From assembly GCA_022376515.1 (NCBI GenBank), contig WTXI01000206.1, forward strand, positions 1 to 64,000: 64,000 nucleotides of DNA. The letters are read 5' to 3'. Source of the stretch: Lactifluus volemus. Taxonomy: Eukaryota > Basidiomycota > Agaricomycetes > Russulales > Russulaceae. Within the stretch, counting starts at the first letter, position 1, and each line of letters opens with the position of its first letter. The position numbers were made by a program, and so were the translations under genes. The notes below the pieces were generated by a model. The model saw only the letters and a program-made list of their open reading frames with translations, was not told the DNA's origin and ran no database searches. This document shows, in pieces, positions 46,740-57,570 of this stretch.

Positions 46740-47736
46740 ATAAGGTAGCTCTCGTTCAGAACCAACCTGATCACATGACCTCAGCGTGACAAGGGGGTGA
46801 CATTTGGCAGGAGCATGTTCGAAAAATCTATTGCACTTTGCAAAACTCAACTTTTGGGAAAAGTGTTACCACAGAAAGTTTTGTATTTAGAATTACTAGA
46901 ATCCTGTGCAAACAGAATTTTGATTTATGCTCGTAAAAATGTGCCAATAGATTTTCGAGTTTCTGGTGCCTAGATTCCCAATTTGGAAGGCACTGCAATC
47001 TGCAATCAACAGTGCGTCATCGTGTCGCGTTGGGTTGCATTGTGTTTAAACACTCGTATTCTACAACTCTCACACAATAATTATGCCAAAAAAAAGGCTA
47101 TTTAATCTGGAGAATCTTGGCAACTGGGCCGGCATAAAGAAGAAGAAGAAGAATAATGGCAACACAGAAGTAGTTGCCAGTGACAAGGAACAAGTGCGTT
47201 GCGTGCTATACAACCCCAGAAACAATATACTCACCCTCACTAATGGATGACAGACACATCCAGATGGTGTCCTTGCTAACAAGGCACATCAGACTTGTCC
47301 CAGCAGTTCATTCAAAATTATTAGAGAGCCAATACCAGACTATATCAGATCAGTTCTCCAGCAACCACTGGCAGGCAACAGTCTTTCCTTGAGTGATGGG
47401 GAGGTACCACAAATGCCAGAGAACACTACCAAGGATAGTCTGGAGGTGGCTGAGAACGAGGTTTGGGTTTGGGAGGATGAGGAATCTAGGCATCTTGAAA
47501 ATCGTCCCATTGGTGACAGTAGTGTTGCGGCAGCTTGCGGCTATTGGCAGCTTAGCCGAGAGCCGGAGCCGGCTTATCCTTAGCCGTACAGAGCCGAGCA
47601 CCTGTCAAGCCCCCATTTTAGTTAGCTTGTGGGAGCTTCCAATCACGGCTACAGGCGTGAGAAGCCATTGGCTAAGCCATGGCGGTTCGTGCCTCCCCGT
47701 TGCCCAACCAACCCGCCTCCCAGACACCAGCCACCA
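46740..47736. other. Stretch without a supported gene
   Basis: Includes a GAA microsatellite (47138-47155). 47525-47600 has AGCCGAGAGCCGGAGCCGGCTTA-type words (longest shared stretch under 20 bases) resembling 56560-56720. The last ~100 bases are the leader of the FunK1 gene. Confidence 0.4.
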
Positions 47737-49999
47737 ATGAGCATCACACCTCCTCGCTCAGCCAATTCGCTGCTTGCTCCTGGCACTCCAATACACACTC
47801 GCAGTTCGACTACTGGATGCCTCAACAAAGAACATCTCACACGAGACAAGATCTTTCAAGCGTTATCAGCAGAAATAGCTCCTTTCTTCCTTGGTCCCAT
47901 GCCTCCTACAGAGTTTCTCTCCACTTTCCTTCCGAGTTCGGAACCTTCGAGTTCTGTATCGGGTATATTTGATGAACTAGGCAACACGGCGGATGAGGCT
48001 CAGATGTACCCAATATTTGTAAGTTATCGAGTGCTCTCTGAGCTTTAGGTATAGAACACTGAAGGGAAACCATTAGGTTGCAGCTGTTCAGCAACACGTC
48101 AAAAGGCTCTGGATCCGTGATACAGCAAACAAAAGTGACATAGCCGTTACCAAGTACAACGTTTCCTTCTCACCCGACTGCACTGTTTACGCCAAAGAAC
48201 ACCATAAAGTCATCACAGTTGATTCTCACCTCAGCGATATCTTTATCGAATTCAAGCACAACCAAGTGGATGATCCCTTTCTCCCTAATCCAAGGCTTCA
48301 ATCACATTCTAATCCGCTCATGCGTGAAAATGCAAAGGGACTCAAAACAGCCGGTCAGATTGCTACATACGCGGCTTTGCAACTAGACTCTCAGTATCGC
48401 ACGCACGTTTTCAGTGTCCTCATTATGAAGACTTATGCACGGCTCATACGATGGGATCGGAGTGGTGCAATTGTCACCGGGCCAATCTATTATGCAGAAG
48501 ATTCCGCGCTATTGGACTTTTTCACCCGTTATGATCAAGCGGACAGAGCGACGCGAGGACATGACGACACCGTTCGCAGAGCCTCAGTAGACGAGACTGA
48601 GAAAGCTTGCCTCGCTGACGACAAATTCAAGAATCAGGAACTCCTTGTCGTCGCCGTCCCTCGAGTAGTCGTGCCACCACGCCTTGGCTACTACGTTATC
48701 ACACCGCCCGTAGCCCGGCCTCACATGCCTTTTGGTCGTGCGACCCGCACCTCAATCGCTTACGACATTGAATATGGCCGCATCGTCTTCTTCAAGGATT
48801 CGTGGAGGGTCGACCTCGAGGGAATGCTGAAGGAAGGTGATATCTACGTGGAACTGAATCGAGCGAATATACCCAATATCCCTCACTGCTCAGCCTTCGG
48901 TGACGTGAACGGTCATACCACGCACACCCACCAATATGTCAATGCGGAGTGGGTACCGCGGTCTAAGTTTCAAGTTGAAAACGCATTCACTCGTCATACT
49001 CATCATCGATTAATCTTGAATGATATCGGTGAATCGTTGGAAACCTTCAAAACCAGTAAAGACCTGGTACAGGGCATTTTTGCAGCTTTGCAAGGTGCGT
49101 ATCTGACCCCCCCTATCTGTTATGACTACCAACTGACCATTTTCTAGCTCATGAAGCCGCTTTTCAGAGATGTTACATCCTTCATCGTGACATTAGCTCG
49201 AATAATATACTATTGACTCCGAACAAAGGTGGACTTCTCATCGACTGGGACCTCTGCAAAAGAGTTGATTCGAGTGATTCATCACCTGGAGGTGCTCGCC
49301 AGTTCACCCGTACAGTACGTTACCACAATTTCCCAATGTGTGTTTCTTGACGATAGTTGGCAGGGTACATGGCGGTTTATGGCAGCGGACATTGTCGAGG
49401 ACCCCACAATTCATCAAACATTTGTCCATGACATCGAGTCCACTTTCTTCGTCCTGCTATGGATGGCTATCAACTACGTCAAATCCGACTGGGACATAAC
49501 GAAACGATCGTCCGAGCTTGGCACTATATTTGATCCACCTGTTTATGGAGATTCTGGAGGATCCACCAAGTCCCGCTTCATGCGCGGTGATTTCGACTCG
49601 GACTTGCCCAGATTTGTCAATAACCCACCTCTCACCGGTCTGTTGATCGAGCTGAGGTCTTTGCTTTCTCACCGTCATTACAAACAGCCCCAGCCCGTGA
49701 TGGGCCACAACGAGAATCCCGAGAAGTTTAAGAAGCGTCTCGAACGTCACACTGAGCATGAAACGGGCATGAAAAGCCTCGAGAACTACGATGCCATCAT
49801 CGATTGTTTTAAGAGGTCCATCGAAGCCCTGGATTGGCCGCCCGGGGACTCCGCCGAAAAGCAGGCGGTTATCCTCTCGCAAGCAGAGCGGTATGATTTA
49901 CTTTCGAGTTCCAAGAGATGTCGGGATGCTGCTCCGGAAGGTGAAGCGTCATCGCGGAAGCGAGCCAACATCAAATCGAGTCCTTTTGAATCGATATGA
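47737..49999 (+). CDS. FunK1-type fungal protein kinase
   Basis: Exons 47737-48018, 48077-49094, 49148-49314 and 49364-49999 join in frame across introns of 58, 53 and 49 nt to 700 residues. The start MSITPPRSANSLL is the first ATG in a frame that is otherwise opened only by GTG. Family features: DRSGAIVTGPIYY in the N-lobe region, catalytic loop YILHRDISSNNILL with Asp448 and Asn453, then GGLLIDWDLC (DWD in place of DFG) around 464-470, and TGTWRFMAADIVEDPTIHQT in the activation/APE region, followed by HDIESTFFVLLWMAINY. This matches the FunK1 family (fungal kinase expansion of mushroom-forming fungi). The key Asp and Asn are present, so activity is likely. The tail is charged and low in complexity (KRANIKSSPFESI). 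Cellular role is unknown for this family; it is probably cytosolic. Confidence 0.88.
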
Positions 50000-50192
50000 C
50001 TCGGATTTCATCATTTGTATGTGTACTCTTATGTCTTGGACCATGGTGTATGCCATGTTTCTATCTTACGCTTCAGGGTAGTGTACAACGTCCGAATAGT
50101 TCGGGCTCGGGCTTTACGTCTACACCCGTACTAAATGTTGAACTCTATTTACATGAATTCCATCTTTTGTAAACGACCGCGTGCTGCCTGAA

Positions 50193-50227
50193 GGTTCAAC
50201 GTTCAACGTTCAACATTCAACGTTCAA
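50193..50227. repeat. Heptamer array CGTTCAA x5
   Basis: Five consecutive 7-bp units (GGTTCAA, CGTTCAA twice, CATTCAA, CGTTCAA). An array of the same unit and length lies at 32096-32130. It sits about 75 bp before the ATG of the transposase gene. Confidence 0.8.
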
Positions 50228-50303
50228 CGACCTCAGCGCCTTCAGTGACCCCTCACTGATATATAGTGACTGCATTTCTTCCCTTCCTCACCTCGGACAC
50301 CTC

Positions 50304-53300
50304 ATGCCTCCCCGTGTCCCCAGGGCCTCGAAGGCCAAAGTCGTCAATGATATCCCCTCAGACCTACCGGAAGGTTCATCTCCTGCAGCTCAAGTGCCCT
50401 CTCGTCCATCAACTCGGCGTGCTTATTCTCGTGTACGTGTGTACCATCCATACACTGAAGGTTCTAGCTCTGAGCCGCTGACTACATCGTCGTCATCATC
50501 ATCGCCGTCGTCGTCCAGTCTACCACTACGAAGACCCAAGTTGTCGATAATGTCCCTCAGGAAGGCTTTCGTGAGCATGAGCCTGCTGTGCCCCGAGCCA
50601 CTCGTCCGTCCAAGCCTACTTGCAGGGGCCGGCGTCCTCGTGTAATGGTGAGTTTCTTACGCTCCTACATTGAGGGTTCTAGCTCTGACAATCGTGAGTA
50701 CTAAGCCTGTTGCAGATGACGATCGTGAAGAAATCCAGTTACCTGACAACGATAGCGATAGCGAGTCCGACGGTCCCCCAGCTCAACCAACACTTGATCA
50801 TTCAAACGGACTTCTTTCTCAATCTAACACACTTTGCACGGATACCGTCGACACCAACTCTGAGCTTCCAAATACTGATACGGATATGGCATTCTTTTTC
50901 ACTGAATTTGTTAACGATGAAGGTGAGACGATGAGGCGATGCAATGCTTGTTTGTAAGTAACGCGTCCTTTGTCATTGGTGTGATTTGACAGAACAACTT
51001 GAACAGGCTGGAGGGCCTTAGTGAAGAAAAGGCATCTTCCTATGGCCCGAACACGGGTAATACTAACCTTCGGAGACACCTGGACAACAAACATAACGTC
51101 ATGTATTGTGAAGCTCGCGAGAAGTACAAATGGCCTATCTTCAAGTCTCTCGAGCACCAGGACAAGGGAGGCGTCAAGAAAGACTCACCTGGGCGCCAGC
51201 TTCCGGCCTATACTCCGGACGTATTCATCCGATACCTTGCTCGCTGGATCGTTGCAGATGACCAGGTGAGCGTTGTCCTGTCTCACTTCCGTTAGTAGCT
51301 TATATCTCAAACTTAGTCATTTCGCGTTGTCGATTGCCTCGAATTTCGTGATATTTGCTATGTTCTGCGACCTGAACTTAGCACCATCCCACATCGCGAC
51401 AAAATGCGCGAACGAATTACTATTGAATGGGCAAATGCGTTCAAGAATTTGCGTAATGAACTCGCTGTTAGTCATTTCCTTTGATGACAGGAGCACTGAC
51501 CCATTACTCCAAATAGAGGTCGTGCGGTCGGATAAGTTTCACCGCCGATATCTGGTCAAGTGCAGACTTGACGCCATATCTCGCTCTAACATCGCACTGG
51601 ATTTCTCGGGAGAACAATATTCTTGTTTTGAAAGCTGCTCTAATCGGCTTTCACCACCTTCCTGATGCACATACGGGTAAAAATATCGCTCATGCCATCC
51701 TATCTCTTATCGATCGTGCTCAGATTGACCCGCTCAAGGTATGTGACCGTATATTAAACCGAGAGCTTTACTTAAATGACTAGATCGGTCATTTCACTCT
51801 TGACAACGCCGCAAATAATGGGACCGCCATGGAAGAGCTGCAAGAATTATTACGCGTCGAGCGTGACGTTGCATTCGATCATCGCAATCATCGCATCATG
51901 TGTTTCCCACACATTGTTAACATCTGCACTGGCCACATCATCGCCGCAAGTACTCAAGACGATGAGTTTGACCCTCTGCAGGACGATCCTATCAAACGTG
52001 TTGCAGACTTTATCCGCTACATACGGTCATCGTACTCCAGAAGGGAATCGTTTGCGCGTAGTGTCAAGCTTTGCATCGACGATAACCCCGAGTTAGAAAA
52101 AAATCATCCCGAGTTGAATTCTCCCGAGACAAAGATGGGACGGCCACTAGAACTCAAGCTGCATGTCAAGACTCGATGGGATTCTGTCTACCTGATGATC
52201 CGGCGTTTTCGTTTCCTGAGGAAGGTGAGTACACGCGTTCGAACTTCGAACGAAACTGTCGGCACTGACCCTAGGTATTCAGGCTGTAGATACGTACTTC
52301 GCGAATAATCCGTCGATCGAATCTATGAAGCTAAGCGCTACTGAGTGGGACCACCTAGAGCACATAGAATGTGTTCTAGAGGTATGTTCCCAAATACTCT
52401 TTTCGTGTCACGTTGATGATCATTGGTCAATCTTTACAGGCTGCGCATATAGTTTTGCAAACTATGTCGTCTGAATCGACGCCAGTCTTGTGTGGTGCCA
52501 TCGCCAGTTTCGAACTTCTCATGACTACGTGGGAAAAACTCGGTGCTACATACTCAGAAGTAAAGCACTGGACAGATATTGGTTTGTTCTGGGCGCGGAA
52601 ATATTACAAGCGGATGGACGACACTCATGCGTACATCATCACCTTGGGTAGGTTCCCTGATTTACCGGGGTCGGGACAGTTGCTGAATCGCTTCATAGTT
52701 CTCGATCCTGCCACACGCTTCTCGTGGATCCAGCGCGAGTGGGAGAAAAAATATATAGATCTGGCTAGAAAAGTCATGTTCGATCTGGTAATATTTACCT
52801 GCAGGCTCTAGCTGCACTCTGACATTCACTATTTATCGTAGATGCGTGAGTATCGCGCCAAGAAGCCGTCAATTGTGGAATCCGCCCAACCCCCAAGCTT
52901 CCATCGTACGCGATGACGTCGACACGCTTCCAACTCCACGATCATCCCATACACCCCAGATCTGATGGCCCGGCATCGACGTGGAGCGTCGAAGACGAAT
53001 TCACAAAGTACACTTCGAGTCCCTTGACCACGGAAAACACCAATATCCTGACATTCTGGGAGGTACGTAAATGTTATTGCTTAATTTTCAAATTTACAAC
53101 TCATGCTTACCGCTAAGGCCCACAAGTCTGAATTCCCTACTCTCTTTGCTATAGCCATGGACTACCTCCCCATTCAAGCATCTTCTGTTCCAAGCGAACG
53201 AGTTTTTTCGTCAGCTGGGGATACCGATACCAAGAAGCGAAACCGGATCACCCCAGCCCTCATGGAGGCGTTGCAGATGCTAAAATTCCTGCTAAAGAAG

Positions 53301-53456
53301 CAGCGTCTCGAGTTCATGGTTGGTTGGAAGACGGAGGAGAGTGAAATGCTGGGAGAGAGCAAGCAAGAACCAGAGATTACGCTCGAGTCTTTGTTGGGCG
53401 GGGACGCCGAAACCGCGAGGGATGAACTACTTGGTGATGCTATGAATTTAGACTAA
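50304..53456 (+). CDS. hAT superfamily transposase (BED zinc finger, multi-exon)
   Basis: About eleven exons over 3.1 kb. Order of domains: a low-complexity Ser/Pro/basic N-terminus; a BED-type zinc finger split by an intron (MRRCNACL, then NTNLRRHLDNKHNVMY; Cys-Cys-His-His); the catalytic core ISFTADIWSSADLTPYLALT (first Asp, 51540-51600) and IGHFTLDNAANNGTAMEEL (second Asp, 51783-51840); RIMCFPHIVNIC; LHVKTRWDSVYLMI; and the hAT dimerisation block LPIQASSVPSERVFSSAGD to the end near 53450. hAT transposases cut and paste DNA between short inverted repeats and make 8-bp target duplications. I found no convincing ends here (CAGGG at 50077 and CCCTG at 53549 have unlike flanks). Between 52842 and 52990 the frame changes with no clear intron, so the gene may be damaged there. 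It could be mobile or a domesticated remnant. Confidence 0.8.
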
Positions 53457-53694
53457 CCGTGACTGAGTCTACGACACTTAGGGATAAGGACCTTTACTGC
53501 TAGTTTAACGTGATACCATCCCAGATTTCGTACTTTCATACTTCATGCGCCCTGAAACATTGTCTGATCCCCCGTCACTCGATTTGCAAAATGGCACGTG
53601 CGATCACATGCGGAGAGTCGGAGCTCGGAGTTCTAACTTCATCATGAAGGTCAACATCAACCCAACACAACTCGTGTATACAATACCATACCCC

Positions 53695-54833
53695 ATGTCA
53701 GATTCAAGCAAACTCAGCAGCGTCCTTCAGCCTAGCGTAGTTCGCGTACGTGGACGATATAGGCTGGGAAAGTTACTGGGCTCTGGAACCCATGGTAAGT
53801 TGTTCTGTTTCCGTCTCACCTTTCGATTTTGCTCAATCCTCTAGGACATGTATACTTAGGACGGGACATCAAAACTAGGCTGGATGTTGCACTAAAGCTT
53901 GAGCCTGTCAAAGCACGAAACTCCCGTCTCAGTAACGAGCATGCTGTTTACAAGGCCCTTTCAAATGTGCCCGGCTTCCCTGCCATGCATTGGTATGGCA
54001 CAGAGGTCCCCTACAACGTGATGGTTCTTGAGCGCCTCGATCTTACGTTGGAAGAGGCAATATGCAAGTCCCACGACGACAACTTGGTGTTCTCCTTCGC
54101 CGATCAAATGGTAAATTTTCTCTGTTTCTCAAAATGTTTAATTCTTATCCCTTTCGACAGCTTTCACGTCTTGAATCGCTACACGAACAAAGTTACATCC
54201 ACCGCGACGTTAAACCGTCGAGCTTCATGACGGGCATGGGTGAAAAAGGCAGCCAGGTGTTTCTAATCGACTTTGGCTTGGCCCAACTCTTTCGCAATCC
54301 CTTGACTCGTCAGCACCTTCCGCAGATGTCTGGACTGAAGACTGTAGGCACCATCGCCTTTACATCAATTAGCAGCCATCTAGGACAGACGCAATCACGC
54401 CGCGACGATCTTGAAGCACTCGTGTATACTATTATCTATTTATATCGTGGTCGCTTACCTTGGCAAGACGACCTTGTGGGAGACTCTGTTGGGAAACGTG
54501 GAGCAGCTGTTCTCAAGAAGAAGATTGCCTCGGCCGAAACTCTTTGCCTCGGCCTACCTGCACCCTTCCACACTTTTGCGCAGTACATTCGATCGCTCAA
54601 CTTCGACCAGAAGCCACAGTACAGCTACCTCCACACACTCCTCACGCAATGCTTGAGCAGCTCAGCTCCTGATTCCGTTCATTTTGCTTCATTCGGCAAA
54701 TCCTCCTCACCATCCAGCGACCGAATGTAAGTACTTTTGTTTGTCCCGACCCCGAGTCCCCGACCCCCGAGGCTGACAAACAAGAATGTGCAGTTTACGT
54801 TCGTCGTTCAAAGGGCCGCGAGATGATCATTGA
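53695..54833 (+). CDS. Casein kinase 1-like protein with altered catalytic loop
   Basis: Exons 53695-53794, 53845-54110, 54161-54725 and probably a last short exon 54794-54833 (donor GTAAGT at 54726). Without that last intron the protein stops at 54730. The total is about 320 residues. CK1 features: RYRLGKLLGSGTHGHVYLG (glycine loop), DVALKLEPVKAR (Lys of the N-lobe), YIHRDVKPSSF, VFLIDFGLAQLF, TVGTIAFTSISSHLGQTQS and RRDDLEALVYTIIYLYRG. The normal loop HRDIKPDNF has its metal-binding Asn replaced by Ser here. The catalytic Asp and the DFG are kept. The usual GTARYAS/INTHLG box is also modified. Such reduced CK1-like copies are common in basidiomycetes; activity may be weak or lost. Confidence 0.82.
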
Positions 54834-54916
54834 GTGTGAACTTTTCTCTATTGAGACGGATTCAGGGGACCGCCCTATATACCGTGTTGTAACTATACAG
54901 TGTCCGCTGTGTAAAG

Positions 54917-55198
54917 CTACTCATGCAATTTGTCCAATAACCCTCTCCTTGTCCTGCGTTTCGTCTCGGTGTTGAGCCGGGATGAGCGGCGGTCGGAGGT
55001 CATCTCGTATGGCTGGTCGGAGGCTAGCACTCTGCCTAACGTGCGATTGGGGACGTGCGTTGCCGCACTTTGCCGGGGGCCAGGAGTAGTCGTTGTCGTT
55101 GTTGGTTCTTGAGGCTTCGATGTCGAGCTTGACTTCTTCTTCTTTTTCGATGGATGTTGGTCTTGCGTCTTCTTAGCCTGAGATTGAGCGGTGGTCAT
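54917..55198 (-). CDS. Small Lys/Ser-rich ORF overlapping the end of the 342-residue ORF
   Basis: 93 residues starting MTTAQSQAKKTQDQHPSKKK, very basic and low in complexity, ending RRGLLDKLHE. Its ATG overlaps the stop of the upstream minus-strand ORF in the tetranucleotide ATGA (55198-55195). No domain is recognised. It may be translated by reinitiation, be a separate exon of the same gene, or be chance. See findings. Confidence 0.35.
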   Translation of the reverse strand: MTTAQSQAKKTQDQHPSKKKKKSSSTSKPQEPTTTTTTPGPRQSAATHVPNRTLGRVLASDQPYEMTSDRRSSRLNTETKRRTRRGLLDKLHE

Positions 55199-56223
55199 GG
55201 TGCTGACTGGGGGGTTGGGGGGAGCGTCTCAAGTCTTGGGGCCGGCTTGTTCGGTTTCGGGGCAGCTCGGGACTTGCCTTTGCCGCTCGCCTCCCCACTC
55301 TCATCACTATCCTCCTTGGAGAAAGGGCATCGGTGTCGCTTGGCGGCCCTGCGCGTCGCAAACTCTCGCTTGCAGTACTTGCATGACCGTTGTGGTTTGC
55401 CATTGGCTGCCTCGGCGGCGGCTTTCCGGCGCTCCTGCCTCGATGCGCGATTCCTTTTCCGTGCAAGTCGCCTCTTCTCCTTCAGAGCCAGAGATGCCAC
55501 TCTCTGTCCCTTGGAGAGATCGAAAAAGGCTTGGGGGCCCTCTCCGTTAAGAAGCTCTAAGATGTATCCGAACATCACCTTTTTCACCTTGTTAAGGGGG
55601 CGAGGTACAAGCGCAACAGCGCACTTGACCAGGTGAGCGTGGAACTGGGGAGCGAACTCGACCCAAAAAACTTTTCCATCTTCGGCCTTTTGGGCCGAAA
55701 TGACGTTAGCCACGAGGTGGTCCCGTGATAAGAACCAGCGGCGACGGAATATATTGTGGATGTCGAACACAGAGAGTTCGTCAGCCGCAGAAAGAGCCCG
55801 TCGGGTTAGGGGTTTGCCCTTTGCCCTAGGGGTCGTGCCCGCCTGCCCTTCGCCCGGAGAGTCACCGGAGGGCTCAGGGTGTGGAGTGTTGGGCTGTGAA
55901 ACGGGGGTCCCAGTGCAAAACGGTGTAAAAGGCGACTGGGAATTTGATGTGCCAGCCTCGCCAAGCGAGCTCGGGGGCTCGGTGGGGGCTACAGAGGGAG
56001 TAGGAGGGGGGTCAACGGCTTGGGGAGCAAAGGCGGCTCTAAGGGCTGCCTCAACCACGTCCGATCCATCGCCTAAGCGATGTCCTCGCTGGACGTCGTC
56101 TGGGATTTTGCAGACAACCTCCACGGCCGCGTTTATTGCTTCAGCTGCACCTGGGACTTCCAGGGTGCGGTCGTCCTTGGCTTTGTTGAAGGACTGAAGG
56201 TCAAGAATGGGGGGATAAGACAT
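55195..56223 (-). CDS. 342-residue protein with a C-terminal Cys/His finger
   Basis: Uninterrupted single-exon frame on minus, unusual for this window. The start MSYPPILDLQSFNKAK is followed by a Pro/Ser/Thr-rich linker (residues ~75-135), then a compact-looking part (SVFDIHNIFRRRWFLSRDHL, FWVEFAPQFHAHLVKCAVAL). After that come a basic helix (ALKEKRRLARKRNRASRQER) and a putative zinc knuckle CKYCKREFATRRAAKRHRC (C-x2-C-x12-H-x-C), with a charged Pro-rich end. The lack of introns, basic region and terminal finger recall ORF1/gag-like proteins of retroelements, but no reverse transcriptase is nearby. I do not recognise the family; a single-exon nucleic-acid-binding protein is the safest description. 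Confidence 0.55.
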   Translation of the reverse strand: MSYPPILDLQSFNKAKDDRTLEVPGAAEAINAAVEVVCKIPDDVQRGHRLGDGSDVVEAALRAAFAPQAVDPPPTPSVAPTEPPSSLGEAGTSNSQSPFTPFCTGTPVSQPNTPHPEPSGDSPGEGQAGTTPRAKGKPLTRRALSAADELSVFDIHNIFRRRWFLSRDHLVANVISAQKAEDGKVFWVEFAPQFHAHLVKCAVALVPRPLNKVKKVMFGYILELLNGEGPQAFFDLSKGQRVASLALKEKRRLARKRNRASRQERRKAAAEAANGKPQRSCKYCKREFATRRAAKRHRCPFSKEDSDESGEASGKGKSRAAPKPNKPAPRLETLPPTPQSAP

Positions 56224-57019
56224 CGAGAAAATTTCGATGATGGTGGTAAGAAGTCAAGAAGGCTTGGCGAGATGATCATTCAATGTTGAGTGGGTGATAG
56301 GCCGTCATCGGCATGTTTGTGACTTGTACCACGATATTTTAGTTGTTCCTTTCGCTGTAGGCTTGTAGCGCTGTGTAGACACGTTGCATGTGACGTGCAA
56401 CGTGTTTGGCTTGTTGTTACTGTTCTTGTGGCCTGTGGGCCGTGGGCCCGTGGCACTTAGGTTAGAGTTTGTTGGACATTGAAGGGGTGGCGTCACCGCC
56501 ATGCCACGTATCACAGATTCACGGGTACTTTGGAAATGAGTGTGATGAGCTCCAAGCCGAGGGCTCCCCTCCGTAAGCCGGAACCATTAGCTAAGGCTAA
56601 GCGGCTTAGCCTTAGCTAAAGGTTCCGGCTAAGGTGGCTCGGCTAAATTTGGCAAGCCGATGCCATGGCTAAAGGGGGCTCGGCTTCGGCTAGCTCCGGC
56701 TCGTCGAGCCCCGCAACACTAATTAGTACTAGTAGTACAATGGAAGTACAATGGACCTTAGTATTACTACTAGTCGTTCAATGAACCGAGTTTCCATTTA
56801 ATGCAAATAATCCTGTCGCGTGCGCTAGGTTCCTTCATTTCATGGTCAATTTGTTTATAGAACTCGTATTAGCTTTGGTACACACAATACACGCGTAAAT
56901 TACATTGAGCAACAACACCCACTGAAATCTCCCACAATCTCAATGCAATGCGTACGCATATTCAAATTAACTACCCACAATCTCAATATAATGCGCACGC
57001 AATTCAAATAAATAACCCG
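56224..57019. other. Stretch without a gene; AGCCGAGCC-type words and a long palindrome
   Basis: 56540-56720 is filled with GGCTAAG / AGCCGGAGCC / GGCTCGGCT words. The rest (56224-56540, 56720-57019) shows nothing identifiable apart from TAGTACTAGT-like short palindromes near 56725-56775. Confidence 0.45.
56576..56630. repeat. 55-bp palindrome, 27-bp arms, one mismatch
   Basis: Arms AGCCGGAACC-A-TTAGCTAAGGCTAAGC and the complementary half around the single central G at 56603. Only one of 27 positions per arm is not complementary. Would form a very stable cruciform or hairpin. Non-coding; related words occur at 47525-47600. Confidence 0.9.
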
Positions 57020-57570
57020 GCAAAGGCCGCAACGATAGCAAATGAATATTCCCACACAATGTACGACACACGCACAACATACAGCGAACGGCAACAGCCG
57101 CAACGTTAGTGGTGAAATTTCCCACAATCTCAACACAACGCGCATGGGGAACCCGGCAACTGCCGCAATGATAGCGATGAATTTTCCCACAATACCCACA
57201 CAACAACCCACATGCGCAAAACTTACCGGCAACAGCCGCAATGTTAGCGGTGAATTTTCCCACAGTCTCAACACAATGCGCAATGGGGAACCCGGCAACT
57301 GCCGCAACGATAGCCATGAATTTTCCCACAATACCCACACAACCCACATGCGCAACTTACCGGCAACAGCCGCAACGTTAGCGGTGAATTTTCCCACAAT
57401 CTCAACGCAACGCGCGTGCATATTCCAAACTCACACGCCCTTGGAAATAGCCGCAATGATAGCGATGACAATTCCCACGCTCGACTCACCAAAACGCGGC
57501 CTCAAATAAAAACTCACACGCTCTCGGAAATAGCCGCAACGATAGCGATGAATTTTCCCACAATCTCAAC
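57020..57570. repeat. Minisatellite, about eight 65-83-bp units
   Basis: The core GCCGCAACGATAGCGATGAA / GCCGCAACGTTAGCGGTGAA followed by TTTTCCCACAATCTCAACAC recurs with starts at 57026, 57097, 57162, 57235, 57301, 57369, 57450 and 57533. Two unit subtypes alternate. A degenerate unit lies near 57660 and half units before 57000. The repeat opens a long minus frame rich in Cys/Leu that I do not regard as a gene. Confidence 0.85.

Noticed and set aside
50077..53553. Terminal inverted repeats of the hAT element (CAGGG...CCCTG)
   Set aside because: Only five bases match and the 8-bp flanks differ, so they are not accepted as element ends.
56900..57421. 173-codon minus-strand Cys/Leu-rich frame
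   Set aside because: Made by the minisatellite; composition and unit structure explain it and no start or splice context is convincing.
57020..57570. CRISPR-like array
   Set aside because: Spacing is irregular, the 'spacers' are themselves repeats, and the genome is eukaryotic.
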